The notes under the pieces were generated by a model. It saw nothing but the letters and a program-made list of their open reading frames with translations, made no database searches and was not told where the DNA came from. This document shows positions 11,791 through 23,849 of a DNA stretch of 64,000 bases, in pieces. Each line of letters opens with the position of its first letter. The first letter of the stretch is position 1. Source of the stretch: Helochares maculicollis (Eukaryota > Arthropoda > Insecta > Coleoptera > Hydrophilidae); NCBI GenBank assembly GCA_033557835.1, contig JAWQRO010000011.1, positions 28,667 through 92,666 on the forward strand, in the 5' to 3' direction. The position numbers were made by a program, and so were the translations under genes.

Positions 11791-12612
11791 ACTAGGAGAG
11801 GCCATTTCGCAAAAATGACATTGCGGTTTTGCTGTGAAATGCTTAGGCGAGCGTAACATTTTTCAACTTCGCCAATTCTCTGACTCATCCTTCTATAATT
11901 ATATAAACTAAAAACAAAGGAAAGAGAGTGCAATACGAGCTTACAGAAGCTGCGCTCGCTGCTGTGGGAATCCAATTTAATTAGAATTGAGTAATATATT
12001 TTCCTATTGTGAATTGTTTATGGTAGCTCGGGAGTTTCGCCAATAGTCGCTTGTGTTTACGCGTTTCTTCCGCACGTGTTCCTATTTAAGTATTCGCTTA
12101 TTTGATACAAAATGTTCGTTCGTTGCAGACGTGTTATTCAAAGCAATTTATTGTGGCGCGTTTGTTATTCACATGTTTCGGTTTACTGACGTTGAACATT
12201 TTCCGACTTCTTTAGCTTCCCTGTTTTGGCAAGCAAGCCACCAGTTTTTATGTAAAATAATGTAATAAGAAATAATAACATTTTCAGCTTTGGAAGTACG
12301 TTGTCGTGATTTTCCAACAGAAGGAATTCTCAATTATTGCGGAGGGTTTGCCTCCTTCATAACATGGTGTCCTACATTGTGCATAATTAAATTGCGAATG
12401 CTGGCGCAACGCAAGCAAGATACCCCTTGATCATTGTAGGTATCCTCCATACAAATAGACAAATTATACATTCAACATTAATAAATGAGATTACATGGCC
12501 TAAATATGACATTCTGAAGTTCGCTAGCCAATTTTAGACGCTTTTTACATGCTCTTGTAACTACACGGAGTTCATTAAAGAGAGATATTGCGATCTCTAC
12601 GTTTTGAGGGGC
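11791..12612. other. Intronic DNA, nothing recognised
   Basis: AT-rich intron without coding or repeat signal that I could support. Confidence 0.55.
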
Positions 12613-12717
12613 CCAAAATTAATTTAGACCATGTTTGGCATGCTGTATCTTTGAGTGTGTGTAAATTCTATAGCACGCAAACCGTTTGAGCTGAAGTAAT
12701 TCAATTTGGCATGGCAC
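12613..12717 (+). repeat. Dispersed repeat, copy A (partner at 17001-17090)
   Basis: About 100 bp resembling 17001-17090 in the same orientation. Shared landmarks in order are a TTTGGCATGC / TTTGGGCATGC block, an AGCAC-CA-AC-GTT-GAGC block and a TTGGCATGGCA / TTTGCCATGCA block. The copies differ by substitutions and an insertion here of about 14 bp. Probably fragments of one transposable-element family. Confidence 0.4.
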
Positions 12718-13084
12718 ATAGGACCGCCAGCAGTAGGTGTTTACCTGAACAGTAGTATACTAGTTGTTAAAATAAACCTATCAAGTAGTAATTTTGGACA
12801 CACGTCAAATGCAATTCAAACTTAGCAGATACGAAAGTTCGATATGATCAGAGCATCGGAAGTGATATTTTTCTTTAATTTTGTTGGAAAATTTAGCCTT
12901 GAGATAAAAAAACCATACTAAAATGTCACATATATGCGAAAAAACGAAAATTGGCAATGACAAGTAGTTTCGCTTAAATCGGAAAACTGAAAGAGGAACT
13001 TTACATGACTATTTAGCTATGACTAGCATTTTGACATATGTTTAATGCTAATAACATTTTATGTACTCATATTATTTTGCACTG
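12718..13084. other. Intronic DNA, nothing recognised
   Basis: AT-rich sequence; possibly the continuation of the repeat at 12613-12717, but no clear boundary is visible. Confidence 0.5.
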
Positions 13085-13610
13085 CCGGAAACTTTTTGTA
13101 ACATTAAAGTTCGTTTATTTCTCTTTTATTATTTCGTTGCAAGTCGTCTTTCTCATTGGCGTCATCGTTGATCTTTAAAGCTTTTCCGGTACAGCAAACT
13201 CTTCCAACTCTTGTAAAATTCTTTTCCATTTAACCAAATCAAACACCTTCCAAAAGTCTACAAAGATGATAACTGCTTTAATACTTTACTCATAACATGT
13301 CCATATTGTTTTAATTACGAAAAGTTCGTTTGTTGTCCCTCTAAACTTTCAAAAGTCTCCTGAATATCTTCTCATCTGTGGTTCGAGTATTGCTTCAAGC
13401 TTCACTTTAATTACAGTTTCCAATACATCTAGCAAGGATTTTATTCTATAATGGCTCGGTTCGGTTTCATTCTAACTTTTTATAATTCGAATTATTGAGG
13501 TTCTCTCGCATCCTTCTGGAATTTGCTCTTTTCCCCAAACATCCATTATAATCTGGTAACCTTTATTCTTTATTTATTCTCGTTGTTTCGCTGTTATTCT
13601 ATTTTGCCAT
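13085..13610 (-). pseudogene. Non-LTR retrotransposon reverse-transcriptase fragment
   Basis: Minus-strand frames give a decayed reverse-transcriptase core. In order: WGKEQIPEGCE (the region usually followed by a 'YKKGD' block), a degraded NYR-x-ISLL block (SHYRIKSLLDVLETVIKVKL), a FRGTTNELFVIKTI block matching the FR-GRSTxDQIF-LRQI motif, and IIFVDFWKVFDLVKWKRIL matching the conserved F-x-D-F-x-K-A-F-D block with one catalytic-motif aspartate pair. Several stops interrupt it (one in place of the conserved Gln before FR-GTT), and no downstream F-A-D-D block was found. It is a 5'- and 3'-truncated dead copy in the same orientation as the host gene. Confidence 0.7.
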
Positions 13611-16600
13611 GATTATCACATTTAATAACTTAATGAAACCCGATATAAAAGTAACATTAAAATATATTTTAATTAAATTATATTTTCACCATTTACAATA
13701 CTTACATTCTACTATCAACACCACTGTAAGTTATTGCAGAATCCTCGTTTCTTCCTTACTATTAATTAAATTTAATCGACAATGATACTACAGTAATACG
13801 TTAAGCTCGTCATTTTTACATCTTACGCTAATATTACTGTGAAATGCAACAGATACAACGCCAGTAAATCGGATCATAACTATATAAAGGATAATGGATC
13901 TGAAATCTAGAAGATGTAAGTAAGGGAGATTACAAAGTTTTCCAGACAACTGCTGACGCCCGCAAATCGCAGTAAGACGAGTCTTAATCGTAACCGTGCA
14001 ATTGCAATAAAAGGCAAAATAAATCCAAATGAGCAGGTTAAGTCCCACTTCTGGTTTTCCAATTTATACCACTTCTTATCAAGGTTAATTTTTTGAATTT
14101 ATAGCATACATGTTATATTATAATATTAAAAAAAATCAAAACGGTGCAGATTACTATCTAGTAATTTACGCCTGTGAAAAATAGTCGCATTTCAACAGTG
14201 CTAAATATTCCTGCATGCATAAACATATCACAAACATAAAACAGTTGGTACATGCAAGATCGGCCATTTTAGCTAGCCACAAAATTTACAACTTAAAGAT
14301 TGTACAATAACGTATTAAAATCTTAGCTAACAAGACACCTTCTTCAGAAAATAATCTATTTTAATTGGCAAACCTGCCAGACCGTACATAAACAAAATAT
14401 CGAAGACTTCACTTTACCCTAACACAATAAAAGTGCTTAAGTCACACTTATAGTCTATACACCTTTTTATCCCATACAAGTTGATGTTACACAGTCAAAT
14501 GAAGGTCAAATTATCATACAACTCGCAGGTTACGACGAATCACCTCTAAGCTGCAAGTAATCGTGTGCACAAAGCTTGATGATTACACTCAAAAGAAACA
14601 TTCTGGACACACAATATTTACAAACACACGCCCTGTGGTTAATAATAATACACCAAATTAATATTCAGGTGTCTATTTGTTGTACATGCAAGGCATTTTC
14701 TGTTTGGATTAATGCATCTCACGCAAACTCAACTCCAAGGCTATGACTTTCTAACAACATTAAAGCTACAAAAAAATTCGATTAACAGTTGGGTGACTTA
14801 TTTTCGTAACGCGGTGCAAGCAACAGTTCCGAGTCCTAGCCGACTTAACATTTTGCTAATGCAAGAATTTCATCAGGTTATAAGTTAATTTTAATTTAGA
14901 AAATGCTATCCGTAATTGCGAAACGGAATTTGTTATGGTGTTCGTATCGAAAGTACAACAGAAGATAAATGAAACATGACTAAAGCGAAATGCAATGCAA
15001 AAAATATCGTCGTGATGGTGTGATTAATTCCTAATGGTTATTTTTTAACTGTAAATGTGTAATTTGCACTTGTAACCTTTTAATCGCCAAACTCGCTGCA
15101 AATATAATTTGTAGCGGGAGATAAGATTGAGAATTTAAATTTCATTTAACATTTTTTATATTAAAATAAATTGCTGATAAGAGGAGCAAATGTTTGCACT
15201 TATCCATATTTTTCTGAGCATTAGGCAAACAACTTGAGCAACCGATAAAGAATTGAAGTACAGAATTTTGTAGAAATTCTCAAAAATATTGTGTATGTAA
15301 TATGTCTACTACAAATTTGTATTAAATTTGGGCAATGAACATAATTCTAGTTCTAGTTCCAAAGCCCCATTCTGCCACATTGTAATTACGTGATTCAACC
15401 AAACAAAATTATATGGTTTTCCCTTTTTTCTAAAAAACCAGTAAATCAGACTCTACCTGCTTTAAGAAAAGGTCTTCTCTACCTGGATGACAATCTAGCC
15501 CTCGACCGAAAGGTCCCTACGTTTACCTGGGTGCCTATTATAACACCTTAACTTTGTTGTGGTCGGTTGGTAATTTCACATGGTTTGAAAAATTGCTTTC
15601 ACTTAAAACCGCCTATTCTATTTTAATAATGCGTTAATTTTTCTACGGCAAGCTTCATTAATAGCGGTCAATTTTACGAATTTTACGCCATCGCCCAACA
15701 AACCTTTGTGGCTTTCATTGACCATCTGATTATGGATATTATTGGAGATCCATCAATGTCTGTATAATACGGAGACTCTTTGATAGTTAGCAATAAAAGG
15801 CATATGCATGCAGTCACTGTGTTTCTTGTCAATGTTACACATGTAAATACAGAAGCAATATCTACAGTAAAACTTGCGTTTTATTACCCGGAATGAAATT
15901 GCCGAACGATAAAAATATTACAGCTATGTATATTTTGGTTTGATTCATCGATATTTTGGCAACGCTCGCGTATGTGTTTTCCCAGTAAAATTGTTAGGAA
16001 AACATTGAGAACATGCGTGCTATTTCGACCAGAGTGCGGCAGTAAAGTTGAAATTAAACGAGTAGTTAGAAAAAAATACGCGCGGTTTGAAATAGATTGC
16101 ACGAAAGTATTTTCACTGGACCATTTCCAAATGTCTTGTTCTGGGAAGTCGTTCGTTATTCAACGTAGCAAGTGAGAAAGAGAGAGAAAGAAGAGGTGCT
16201 ACGGGGAACTTGGGAAAATGTAGCACACAGAAAACGAACAGCATGCCAATCTTCCTCCCTATAAGTAGAACCTGTACTTATACTTACTCTTGCAACAGCA
16301 ACTTCGCCAGATGCCGCCGTCTCTCATATTATTGTTCCACAAATGCTTGTTCTGTAGCCCATCTGGACATTGACCTTTGTTGTGTTTTTTTTTGTTTTAG
16401 TTATGGCGTAATCACCGGCAAGGGATTTAAAAATTTTTTTTGAAAAAGAAATGAAAAAAAATAGGGCTTTCACTGATTCCTACTTTCGACGCATTGCATT
16501 GCAGAAAGGATAAGCAAGTCCAAACATCAACATTTATTTCCTAGTCTACGCAAACAAAAACGCTTATTATTTCAGCGTAGTTTTGGCAAGTTTATTTTTT

Positions 16601-17000
16601 CAACTGAAAATCATAAAAAATTCAAATCCAATGTTTACCTATTTCGAAGTTATTATGTAGCTGCGCGCATGCAAACTTCGAGGTCACAATCATTATATTG
16701 ATTGCTGCAGATGCAATAGGCTCTCTGCTGCATACGCCATTTTACAAGCAGATGTTTCTCCATGTTAACACAAGGTTATTGACTAGATTGTGCTGAGCAA
16801 GTTAACATACTTTCATAAAAACCGATCACTATCTCTCTTGATTCGCTAATTACAAGAAAAATGTTAATATCTCTCAAATGTTCTGTAATGTAACAATCTA
16901 CTTTTTACATTGCTTTTACTATATGAAGTCCGCAAAGGAAATGTAATGCGACTATATAAAAATTTGACCTCGAAATTTTGTCGGCTCTTTACACTTTGAT
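13611..17000. other. Intronic DNA with no recognised gene
   Basis: AT-rich. Small frames at 13788-14048, 15884-16102 and 16210-16443 show no family features. A GA-rich tract (16170-16195) could bind GAGA factor. No RNA gene was recognised. Confidence 0.55.
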
Positions 17001-17090
17001 CGGCCTGAATCAATTTTGACTATTTTGGGCATGCGTGCTACATGTAGCACTCAGACTGTTGGAGCAGAAAAGATTAACTTTGCCATGCAG
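17001..17090 (+). repeat. Dispersed repeat, copy B (partner at 12613-12717)
   Basis: Direct-orientation relative of the repeat at 12613-12717, with the same three landmarks in order. Flanking sequence (to about 17290) may be related to 12840-13010 but is too diverged to be sure. Confidence 0.4.
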
Positions 17091-17299
17091 CTATTGTAAC
17101 AAAATCGTAGGTGCGTATCAACTTTCAGGACATATAGTATGGCCTCACATACCAGACGTGCTACCTTTTAATTTTCGTAAATTTCATATTAAACTTCGAA
17201 TAAAAGTATTAAAAAACGTGCCTATTGTGCTAAAAATTACAAAATTTTCTACAACGAGATATTTAAAGTGAAAATCGGAAGTGGAGCGATACTTCCACA

Positions 17300-18349
17300 T
17301 CTAATACCAAATCCAAAGATTTAAGAGATTTGTTCATAATATGTCCTGTTGGTTGCAATAAACTCGATTTCTATAATAAATTCAAATTTTCGATAAAACG
17401 CATACAAAATAATTTAGCTTGAAACCTTGAAGTCAATCCTGCCACCGTAATGACTCTAATATGAGTCCGTGAATATAGGTAAAGTCCTAGAAAACTCTCA
17501 ACATTCTAAGATGTTGCGTTTTGACTCCGAGAGTTTAAATTTGTGACCACAAAGCCTTGATAACTAATCTTGAAACAGGGACATATTGATTTTAGCGGTA
17601 GGTTTAAATATATTTTCCTGTGCCCTTGTTAAGTTAATCGTTTCAATTTAAAATCTTCATCTTTGCATTTCCTTCAGTAATATTTTATAAAGCACACTAT
17701 ACATATATGTTAATGGGACTGTGGAGTAGACTATCCAGATTTTTTATTTATAGATTAACTAAATTCATTTGTTTTGTGTGCGTTCCATAAGCATTTTTAT
17801 CGTAATGGCAACCTAATTTTATCGTGTAAGGATGTGGTTCCTTTTTTGTGATTCATTATCTAATAGGAAATGTAAATCCATTTGAAAGTTCCCGTTTCCT
17901 TTCTTGGTCACTAAACAACAGTGATGAAATTCTGCAAAACATGATTGACAAAAATTCCGTCCTCATAAAAGATATACAACAAATATTTGGAACAGTTGTA
18001 ACGTCTATAAACCATAAAACTAAATTAAACAACCGACATGCGAGTTGACTTGGTTTATCTGACTACAATCAAATAAATCGCTTTACTGCGTATAGTATGG
18101 AACTCTGGTAGTTAAGAATCCGAAGGCGTTCTGCATTGCTGCATTATACAGGAAAGGAGGGTCTTTTGTATGCAAATCGAATCCATAACGACGCTTATCT
18201 GAGTTTCCCCATGCCAAATTCGAGAGCTTGTTACTACTTTACACATAAATACGCTTGGCACATCAGTCACTCCAAATTTTAATGAGAACTAGGGTTAAGC
18301 GTAAACGTTATTCAGAGGGGAGTTTATTTTTGGGCAACAATGTTAACGC
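17300..18349. other. Intronic DNA, nothing recognised
   Basis: AT-rich intron; the 66-codon frame at 17848-18048 has no features that support it as a gene. Confidence 0.55.
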
Positions 18350-18840
18350 AAAAACTTTCTCAGATGCTCAATTTGCGAAATACAAACAAGTTCAACACTA
18401 AAACAAAACACCACTCTGACAATAGTGGAGAATTTGTGAAATTAAATTATTTTTAGCGCTTTTCTCCGCGAAAGTTTAATCAATTTCTCTTAAAAAATCA
18501 GTACTTTCGCGGTGTAACTTTTGAATTAAATTTATACCGCACCAGTCGATAATTTTTCGCGAGTTTCACGTAGATTGGGGAAAAGTTACAAAAATATAAA
18601 GCGAGAAACTTTTCGCAACCTAGAAAAGTTTGTGGAAGCACGAAAGTTCCGGAGTGGCATATAAGTAATAGAAGTTTCAGTTTACAAACAGAAACAAACA
18701 AGCTCTTCAATAAAAGAGTTTCCACGAACTTTTATTTCGGAAAAAACCTTAAAGCGAGTGTTTAATTTTGCTCTGACGGAAAGTTTTCTAGTTTCCATAA
18801 ACGCTTTAATTTGGGAAACTTTATTTTTGAATACTGTTAC
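18350..18840. promoter_or_regulatory. Homotypic cluster of GAAA(A)GTTT / AAACTTTTC motifs
   Basis: A dozen or more copies of a core resembling GAAAGTTT or its complement occur here, many flanked by CGCG or CGC. Examples: CGCGAAAGTTT (about 18469), GAGAAACTTTTCGC (about 18602), GAAAAGTTTG (about 18623) and CGAAAGTTCCGG (about 18640). Their GAA/TTC alternation resembles heat-shock-element units, but spacing is not strictly 5 bp. Either a homotypic transcription-factor cluster or a decayed short repeat. Confidence 0.3.
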
Positions 18841-19246
18841 GATAATGGCGAATAATATAAATGCAAATCTTGGAATGTGTTATGTGGTGCAATTAGGTAT
18901 GGATATTTTCTACCGCAATTAAGTTCATTTACATACTAAAGCAATTCTAAAAATGAACTGTTGTTTTTTTATTCTATTTTCCAGCAAGTTCTTGCCGTTG
19001 CTTTCATACAATCGTTAAAAATGTAACACGACCAGTTTTTGTGTCATAGTGGGTGGTACAAAAGTTAACAGCAGCTGTGACCATAAATATCATTCACTTG
19101 GTTTATACATTGTACAGATGTTTGCATCAAAACGTGCTATCTAGTGATATGTAGGTCCCAATACAAACAGATAACGATAATAATCAAATAGAAGGGAATT
19201 CAGCTAGGATATGCTACATGTAATATCTACAGAACATTCAACTGCT

Positions 19247-19259
19247 CAAGGTGACCTTG
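19247..19259. promoter_or_regulatory. Palindromic CAAGGTGACCTTG nuclear-receptor-type site
   Basis: A perfect 13-bp palindrome containing a TGACCTTG octamer, the extended half-site bound by FTZ-F1, ERR and HR39-type orphan nuclear receptors. Binding is inferred. Confidence 0.3.
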
Positions 19260-20114
19260 TCGTTTAACACTTAATATTAAATGAAATTTAAGATGTCCTG
19301 TTGTTGGAAATAATTCATGTTTTTTATGTAAAATATTGCATTTGTGCCAAATTTATGGTTTATTCAATTGATAATGCATGTGTAAGTATTTACATAAAAA
19401 CGCGATAAAGAATAGTGTGCCTAACCTATGTTTACTCGGTTACCTAAAAGCTTATAATTTGCATAAGTACTCATATCGATTGTTGTCCAAATAGAACAAT
19501 TATGCCATGTATATATATAGACATGATTTTTTATGAATTCGTTGATATTTACATTTCTTGTTAGTCATACTGTGTTTTGAATTTATAGTTCTCAATTCAA
19601 AGTTTCGTGACCTTACCAACTTGAGAATGGATTCGTAGAATGACTGTACTGGGTTTACTAAAACGAAAAGTTTGATTGTTTCCAACACGCGAAGAGGGCA
19701 TTTTCCGACATTTTACCAAACGATTCCGTAAAATCAATAACAGTGTAGGATCAAGTACACCATGCTATATTTTATTCATTTACGCCTGTGATTATAGTTA
19801 TGTTTTTCACGGAAAAGATCCATCGTTGAATGAATTCAGTTATAAATCCAACGCTCGCATCGATTACAGCCCAATGCCATAGATGTCTGACAAAAATGAA
19901 CTAAGTAAGAGGAATAAGAATAGCCCAATATCCAATATTCAATTTATCATTTTGGCGTTCACATAAAATGTTTATGAAGATTATTGCGCTTAATTATCAA
20001 AAGTTCGAGAATAATGTATAAACATATTCGAATGAACCTTCGCAACAAATTTTTATTACCATGAAACTACTGCGGAATTGAAATATTATAATTGCATGTT
20101 TATAAATGCTTATT

Positions 20115-20175
20115 ACTTACTGTACGGATAAGTGCTACTACAGCTACTAACCTGCAACAAAAGAAAACACAATTA
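20115..20175 (-). other. Candidate recursive splice site with 31-nt RS exon
   Basis: On the minus strand a strong 3' splice site, TGTTTTCTTTTGTTGCAG, abuts a 5' splice site, GTTAGT, with no bases between (junction at plus 20151/20152). A second, near-perfect 5' splice site, ACA|GTAAGTAA (GTAAGT at 20115-20120), lies 31 nt downstream. A juxtaposed 3'ss-5'ss is the mark of recursive (ratchet) splicing in long introns; a short downstream exon with its own donor is the RS-exon form. Joined to the upstream exon the 31 nt would read Gly then TAG, so retention would introduce an immediate stop. The site divides the intron into about 28.6 and 18.8 kb. The alternative is a plain poison exon. Confidence 0.45.
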
Positions 20176-20179
20176 ATTA

Positions 20180-22296
20180 TGTTTCGCAGAAGTAATTACC
20201 TCGCTAATTAACCACATAATATTCAAATAAGAGCGTTGTAAGTAGAATTTAATTAATCTATTGATACGCAAAAAACTAAATTAACTATTGTAATGGATAG
20301 AATATGTGAGAGTAATTTCATTCATAGAGTATAAAATATCACACCAAGAAATATAACAGTTAATAGAAATTCAATTAGTGGCAAATTGGAAATCATATGC
20401 TCGATACTTTATTTACAGTTTTACTTTCACCGGTTGCACAGTTTTCATTCTGCTGCCAGATTATAATGAAAACAAATAAATAGGCAGACCAGAAAAATGC
20501 CACTATCGGAGAACGGAGCAGTTGCCAACGCTCATCGGAAGTTTTAAATTAGCCATATCAATGTCTGACAAAGAGAAGTATTTGTATTAAGTACCTGTTT
20601 TAAAAATAAAACGAGTTGAACGAACATATCGCATTTTCTCTAATAAAATAAAATAAAAAAGTGTCTGAGCGAACATTGAGATTTGATGAATCATCAATAA
20701 ACAACAAAGACGTTTTTTCGAGACTAACTCGGACCTGTTTCCATTGTGTTCTCTTTGTATTCACATGTATTTAAAGAATATATGGTGGGTTCAGGAAGGC
20801 CCATTATCTATGTATTCAGTAGGCGTTTGTCTGGAACCAATGAAGCAGAATAAATTCAATGGCACGTATTTATGTTCCTTTGGAATTTGAAATTATGGAA
20901 ATGAAATGACAAGTTTTTTAAATTCATTACGTGAATTGCCTTTATTGTATTCGTGCAGTACAAATTTTACTTTATAAAAAAATCAATTCAATTACATTTG
21001 TGCTCGCTCAGTTAATAATACACCCCATCCCCGGTTACTGATATTCATCATCTGATAATTAGAAAAATTTTATATAATTCCAGATCAAAGTACGTAACAT
21101 TACTATAGTAGGTAAAGCGGAATTAATGAATTTAAATTATTATTCATATAAAATATATGTATATAAAATGTGGTAATATTGTAACGCCGAGCCGTAAATG
21201 ATTGTAATTTATGTGTAAAGTAAAAATGCATGTATAAACAGCCAATTACAGGATGACAAAGACACAAAGGCACGGTCATCCCTACCTCGGCGTTATGCGT
21301 GGTCCTCCGTTTGCACGTGACTAGTATGTAAATGGAATATCTATCCGGTGAACATTCACACAATGGATTAAACATTGAATTGCTAATATGTGCTCGGGAA
21401 CTTTATCTTTAGCCCAGCCCGCATTGCCGTTTATATGGCGTTATTTCTATTCACCGACTGTGCATGTTAATGAAGAAGTCGTGGTTTTTGAACCCACATC
21501 CACAAACAAGACTTTTATTGTTGTAATAGAAAATAACAATATATGATTTTGTTAGTTTAAAAGAAGTAACATGCATTATTTGAATGAGACTTCAATTTTT
21601 ATCGGCGCAGCATACAGGCGATATTTAAATAAAGCAAATTGAGTAAAGGTGGGATCCCTTGTAGGATTGGTCCCGTAATAAAATACCCCGCTAGGTAGTG
21701 TCTATCTTTTATGCATGTATATGAACACGAGTTTGAATTTCACGCTTTCATATTTCGATTTATACGACTAACTTTTAAACGCATGCTACATAACTCCTTT
21801 GATAATTTTACAAGAGGATGTTATATTCGCCGGAGTTGGTGCTGAGCACATTTATACATATTTATATATATATTCGCATTTGAATGTTTAATGCGTTTTT
21901 GTTAAAAGTTGAGTCGTTACACTTTAAATATGCATTTAATGCACACATTCTCACGAATTGCTTCAATTTACGTATTTGCACAATTCCTCTCTTAATTCAT
22001 TTGTTAGTGTATAACGAATATTTAGCTAGTAAAGCTAAATCTGGATATCGTTCACCGAATTATCCTGTTCTAGATATTCATAATTATCTTTGGTGTAGTG
22101 TCGAGTAGAGACAGCCGCTCTAAATATTCTATTCTACCTCATTCAATACATCTCTTCATTCTCTGAAATCAATCGTTTACTCTTGGAGTGACTGCAACGA
22201 TGTATCGTTGTTGTGAAGTTTTCTTTTGCTTCATTAAATATTTATGTCACATTGCCGCAGACTTGTTATTTATTATTAATACAATACAAATATATT
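20180..22296. other. Intronic DNA with no recognised gene
   Basis: AT-rich, with small non-credible frames (21103-21375, 21884-22108). Nothing else recognised. Confidence 0.55.
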
Positions 22297-22386
22297 GGCA
22301 GAAATACCTCATTTACACGAAAATCTGGCAGTAACTACTCGTTCAGACGACAATCCGGCAGAAATTGCGCGTTTAAACGAAAATCC
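22297..22386 (+). repeat. 30-bp minisatellite, three copies
   Basis: Three adjoining 30-bp units begin at 22297, 22327 and 22357, each starting GGCAG and ending in CGA(A/C)AATC(T/C). A partial fourth unit follows. Because 30 is a multiple of three, the plus frame gives a 10-residue repeat (GRNTSFTRKS, GSNYSFRRQS, GRNCAFKRKS). More degenerate units may continue to about 22740. There is no other evidence that this is translated. Confidence 0.75.
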
Positions 22387-22939
22387 TGCATACAGAACTA
22401 CTCCAAGTGCAAATTCTTTAAAGAGAAATCTTCAATAAAGCTACTCTTCAAATTGCAACTCCCCAGAAAGCGATTCACATATTAACCGTATTAAGGCTAT
22501 TTACTTGAAGAATCAAGAGTCTCTCGATTGAAAGTATTCTATCTGGGAATTTGTTTGCTGAATATCGGCCAGGATCGGGTCTGTTTAAAATAAGTTCTCA
22601 AGAAGCAATCCTCTTGAAATAATTCCTGTAGATAGGAATCTTGTGGAAAACAATCTTATAGGCAGATATTTTCCAAGGCCGAATTATTTAAGAAGAAATT
22701 TCCAAAAACTCTAGTCTTTCGATTATAGCTCTGTAAAAAGCAATTCATCACATATTTGTAGTTTCGAAGGTGAGTTAGTTGTAAAATTCAGAATGCACGT
22801 AGAAATTTATTTTTGTCTAGAGTAGTTACGGAACAGATAGGAGAGAACCAATTTGAGTTCTCCCAATATTATGCAGGCAACTGACAATTCGGTCAGACTC
22901 AAAGGTCAATAATGATGAACTAAAGATCTCCATTAAATC

Positions 22940-23553
22940 TGACCCATCTCAGAGTGGCTATGAATTCTCATTCTAACTCAAACCGAAAAATTAGATGTGT
23001 TCCACATAAACTGAACGAAAGAGAAAAAAAATCCAGACTTGCAAGTTTGAATCAATTCGTCAGCTCTGATGAGAAGTAGATTCAATTCAGCATTTTTAAA
23101 CCTTTAGCGCGTTGGTTAGGCAAAGATGAATCTCTACAGCATGCTGCATAACTGATGGTGAGCGTTTGGTCAAGAGATCGACTGCCCTCTTGCTGCATGA
23201 TAACAGTAAGCCACATGCTGCGCAAGTTACTGTGGCAAAACTCTGAAATTGGAGTTGCAACGTCTCCATCATCCTCCATACTCACCAGACTTAGGTCTTA
23301 CTGATACACTTCTTACGCAATTAAGACAACTTTTCAATGAGAAACCAATAAAATTCTGATAATGCCGCAAAACAGTCTTTCCCGGAACTCATTGACTCTT
23401 GCCTGCCATGGTTTTACGTCATCGCACTGGACATCCACCAGCTTAAATAGCAAAAGTGTGTAGATTGTATGGGTGTATACTTTGATGAGTAAAATAACTT
23501 CAGACATTTGCAAGTTATCAACCAACTGTCTACAAACTTTAAACTTGACAACC
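22940..23553 (+). pseudogene. Degraded mariner transposase, C-terminal two-thirds
   Basis: Plus-strand frames, joined across frameshifts, show VPHKLNEREKK (the WVPHEL-NE region), SSDEK (first catalytic Asp, codon 23068-23070, Trp lost), LLHDNSKPHAAQVTVAKL (second Asp, 23199-23201), HHPPYSPDLGLTD (third Asp, 23303-23305) and a terminal KCVDCMGVYFDE block. All three catalytic Asp codons survive, but in different frames and with a deletion between the first and second. A TIR-like end, AACTTGACAACC followed by TA, lies at 23542-23555. The 5' end was not found. Dead copy. Confidence 0.7.
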
Positions 23554-23555
23554 TA

Positions 23556-23849
23556 ATACCCTGGAAAAAAACAAATAAAGCTGCATCGCAAAAACGTCCC
23601 CAGTGCCCTTCGTACAGGTGAGAACTCGTTCAGAATGTGTTGATTTAGGTGGAAGAATTCACATATGTATGGGAGAAGGAAATATACGGTCGAAATTAGG
23701 CGTTCCTCGGCGGCGGAACATGGCTATGTTGAAACAAGGCTTAGCGCGATCCACAACAGACACGACCTGTATGTCAAATGCCAAATAAAGAAAATAATGG
23801 CTGCAAACTGCGTAAGCAGAAGGAAAATAAATGAAAATGCCTCAGGCAT
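23556..23849. other. Intronic DNA, nothing recognised
   Basis: Two overlapping short plus-strand frames (23603-23871) have no recognisable domain or splice signals. Confidence 0.5.

Noticed and set aside
11452..11859. 135-codon minus-strand frame
   Set aside because: It spans a GC-rich island and has no domain or splice evidence; the openness is explained by composition.
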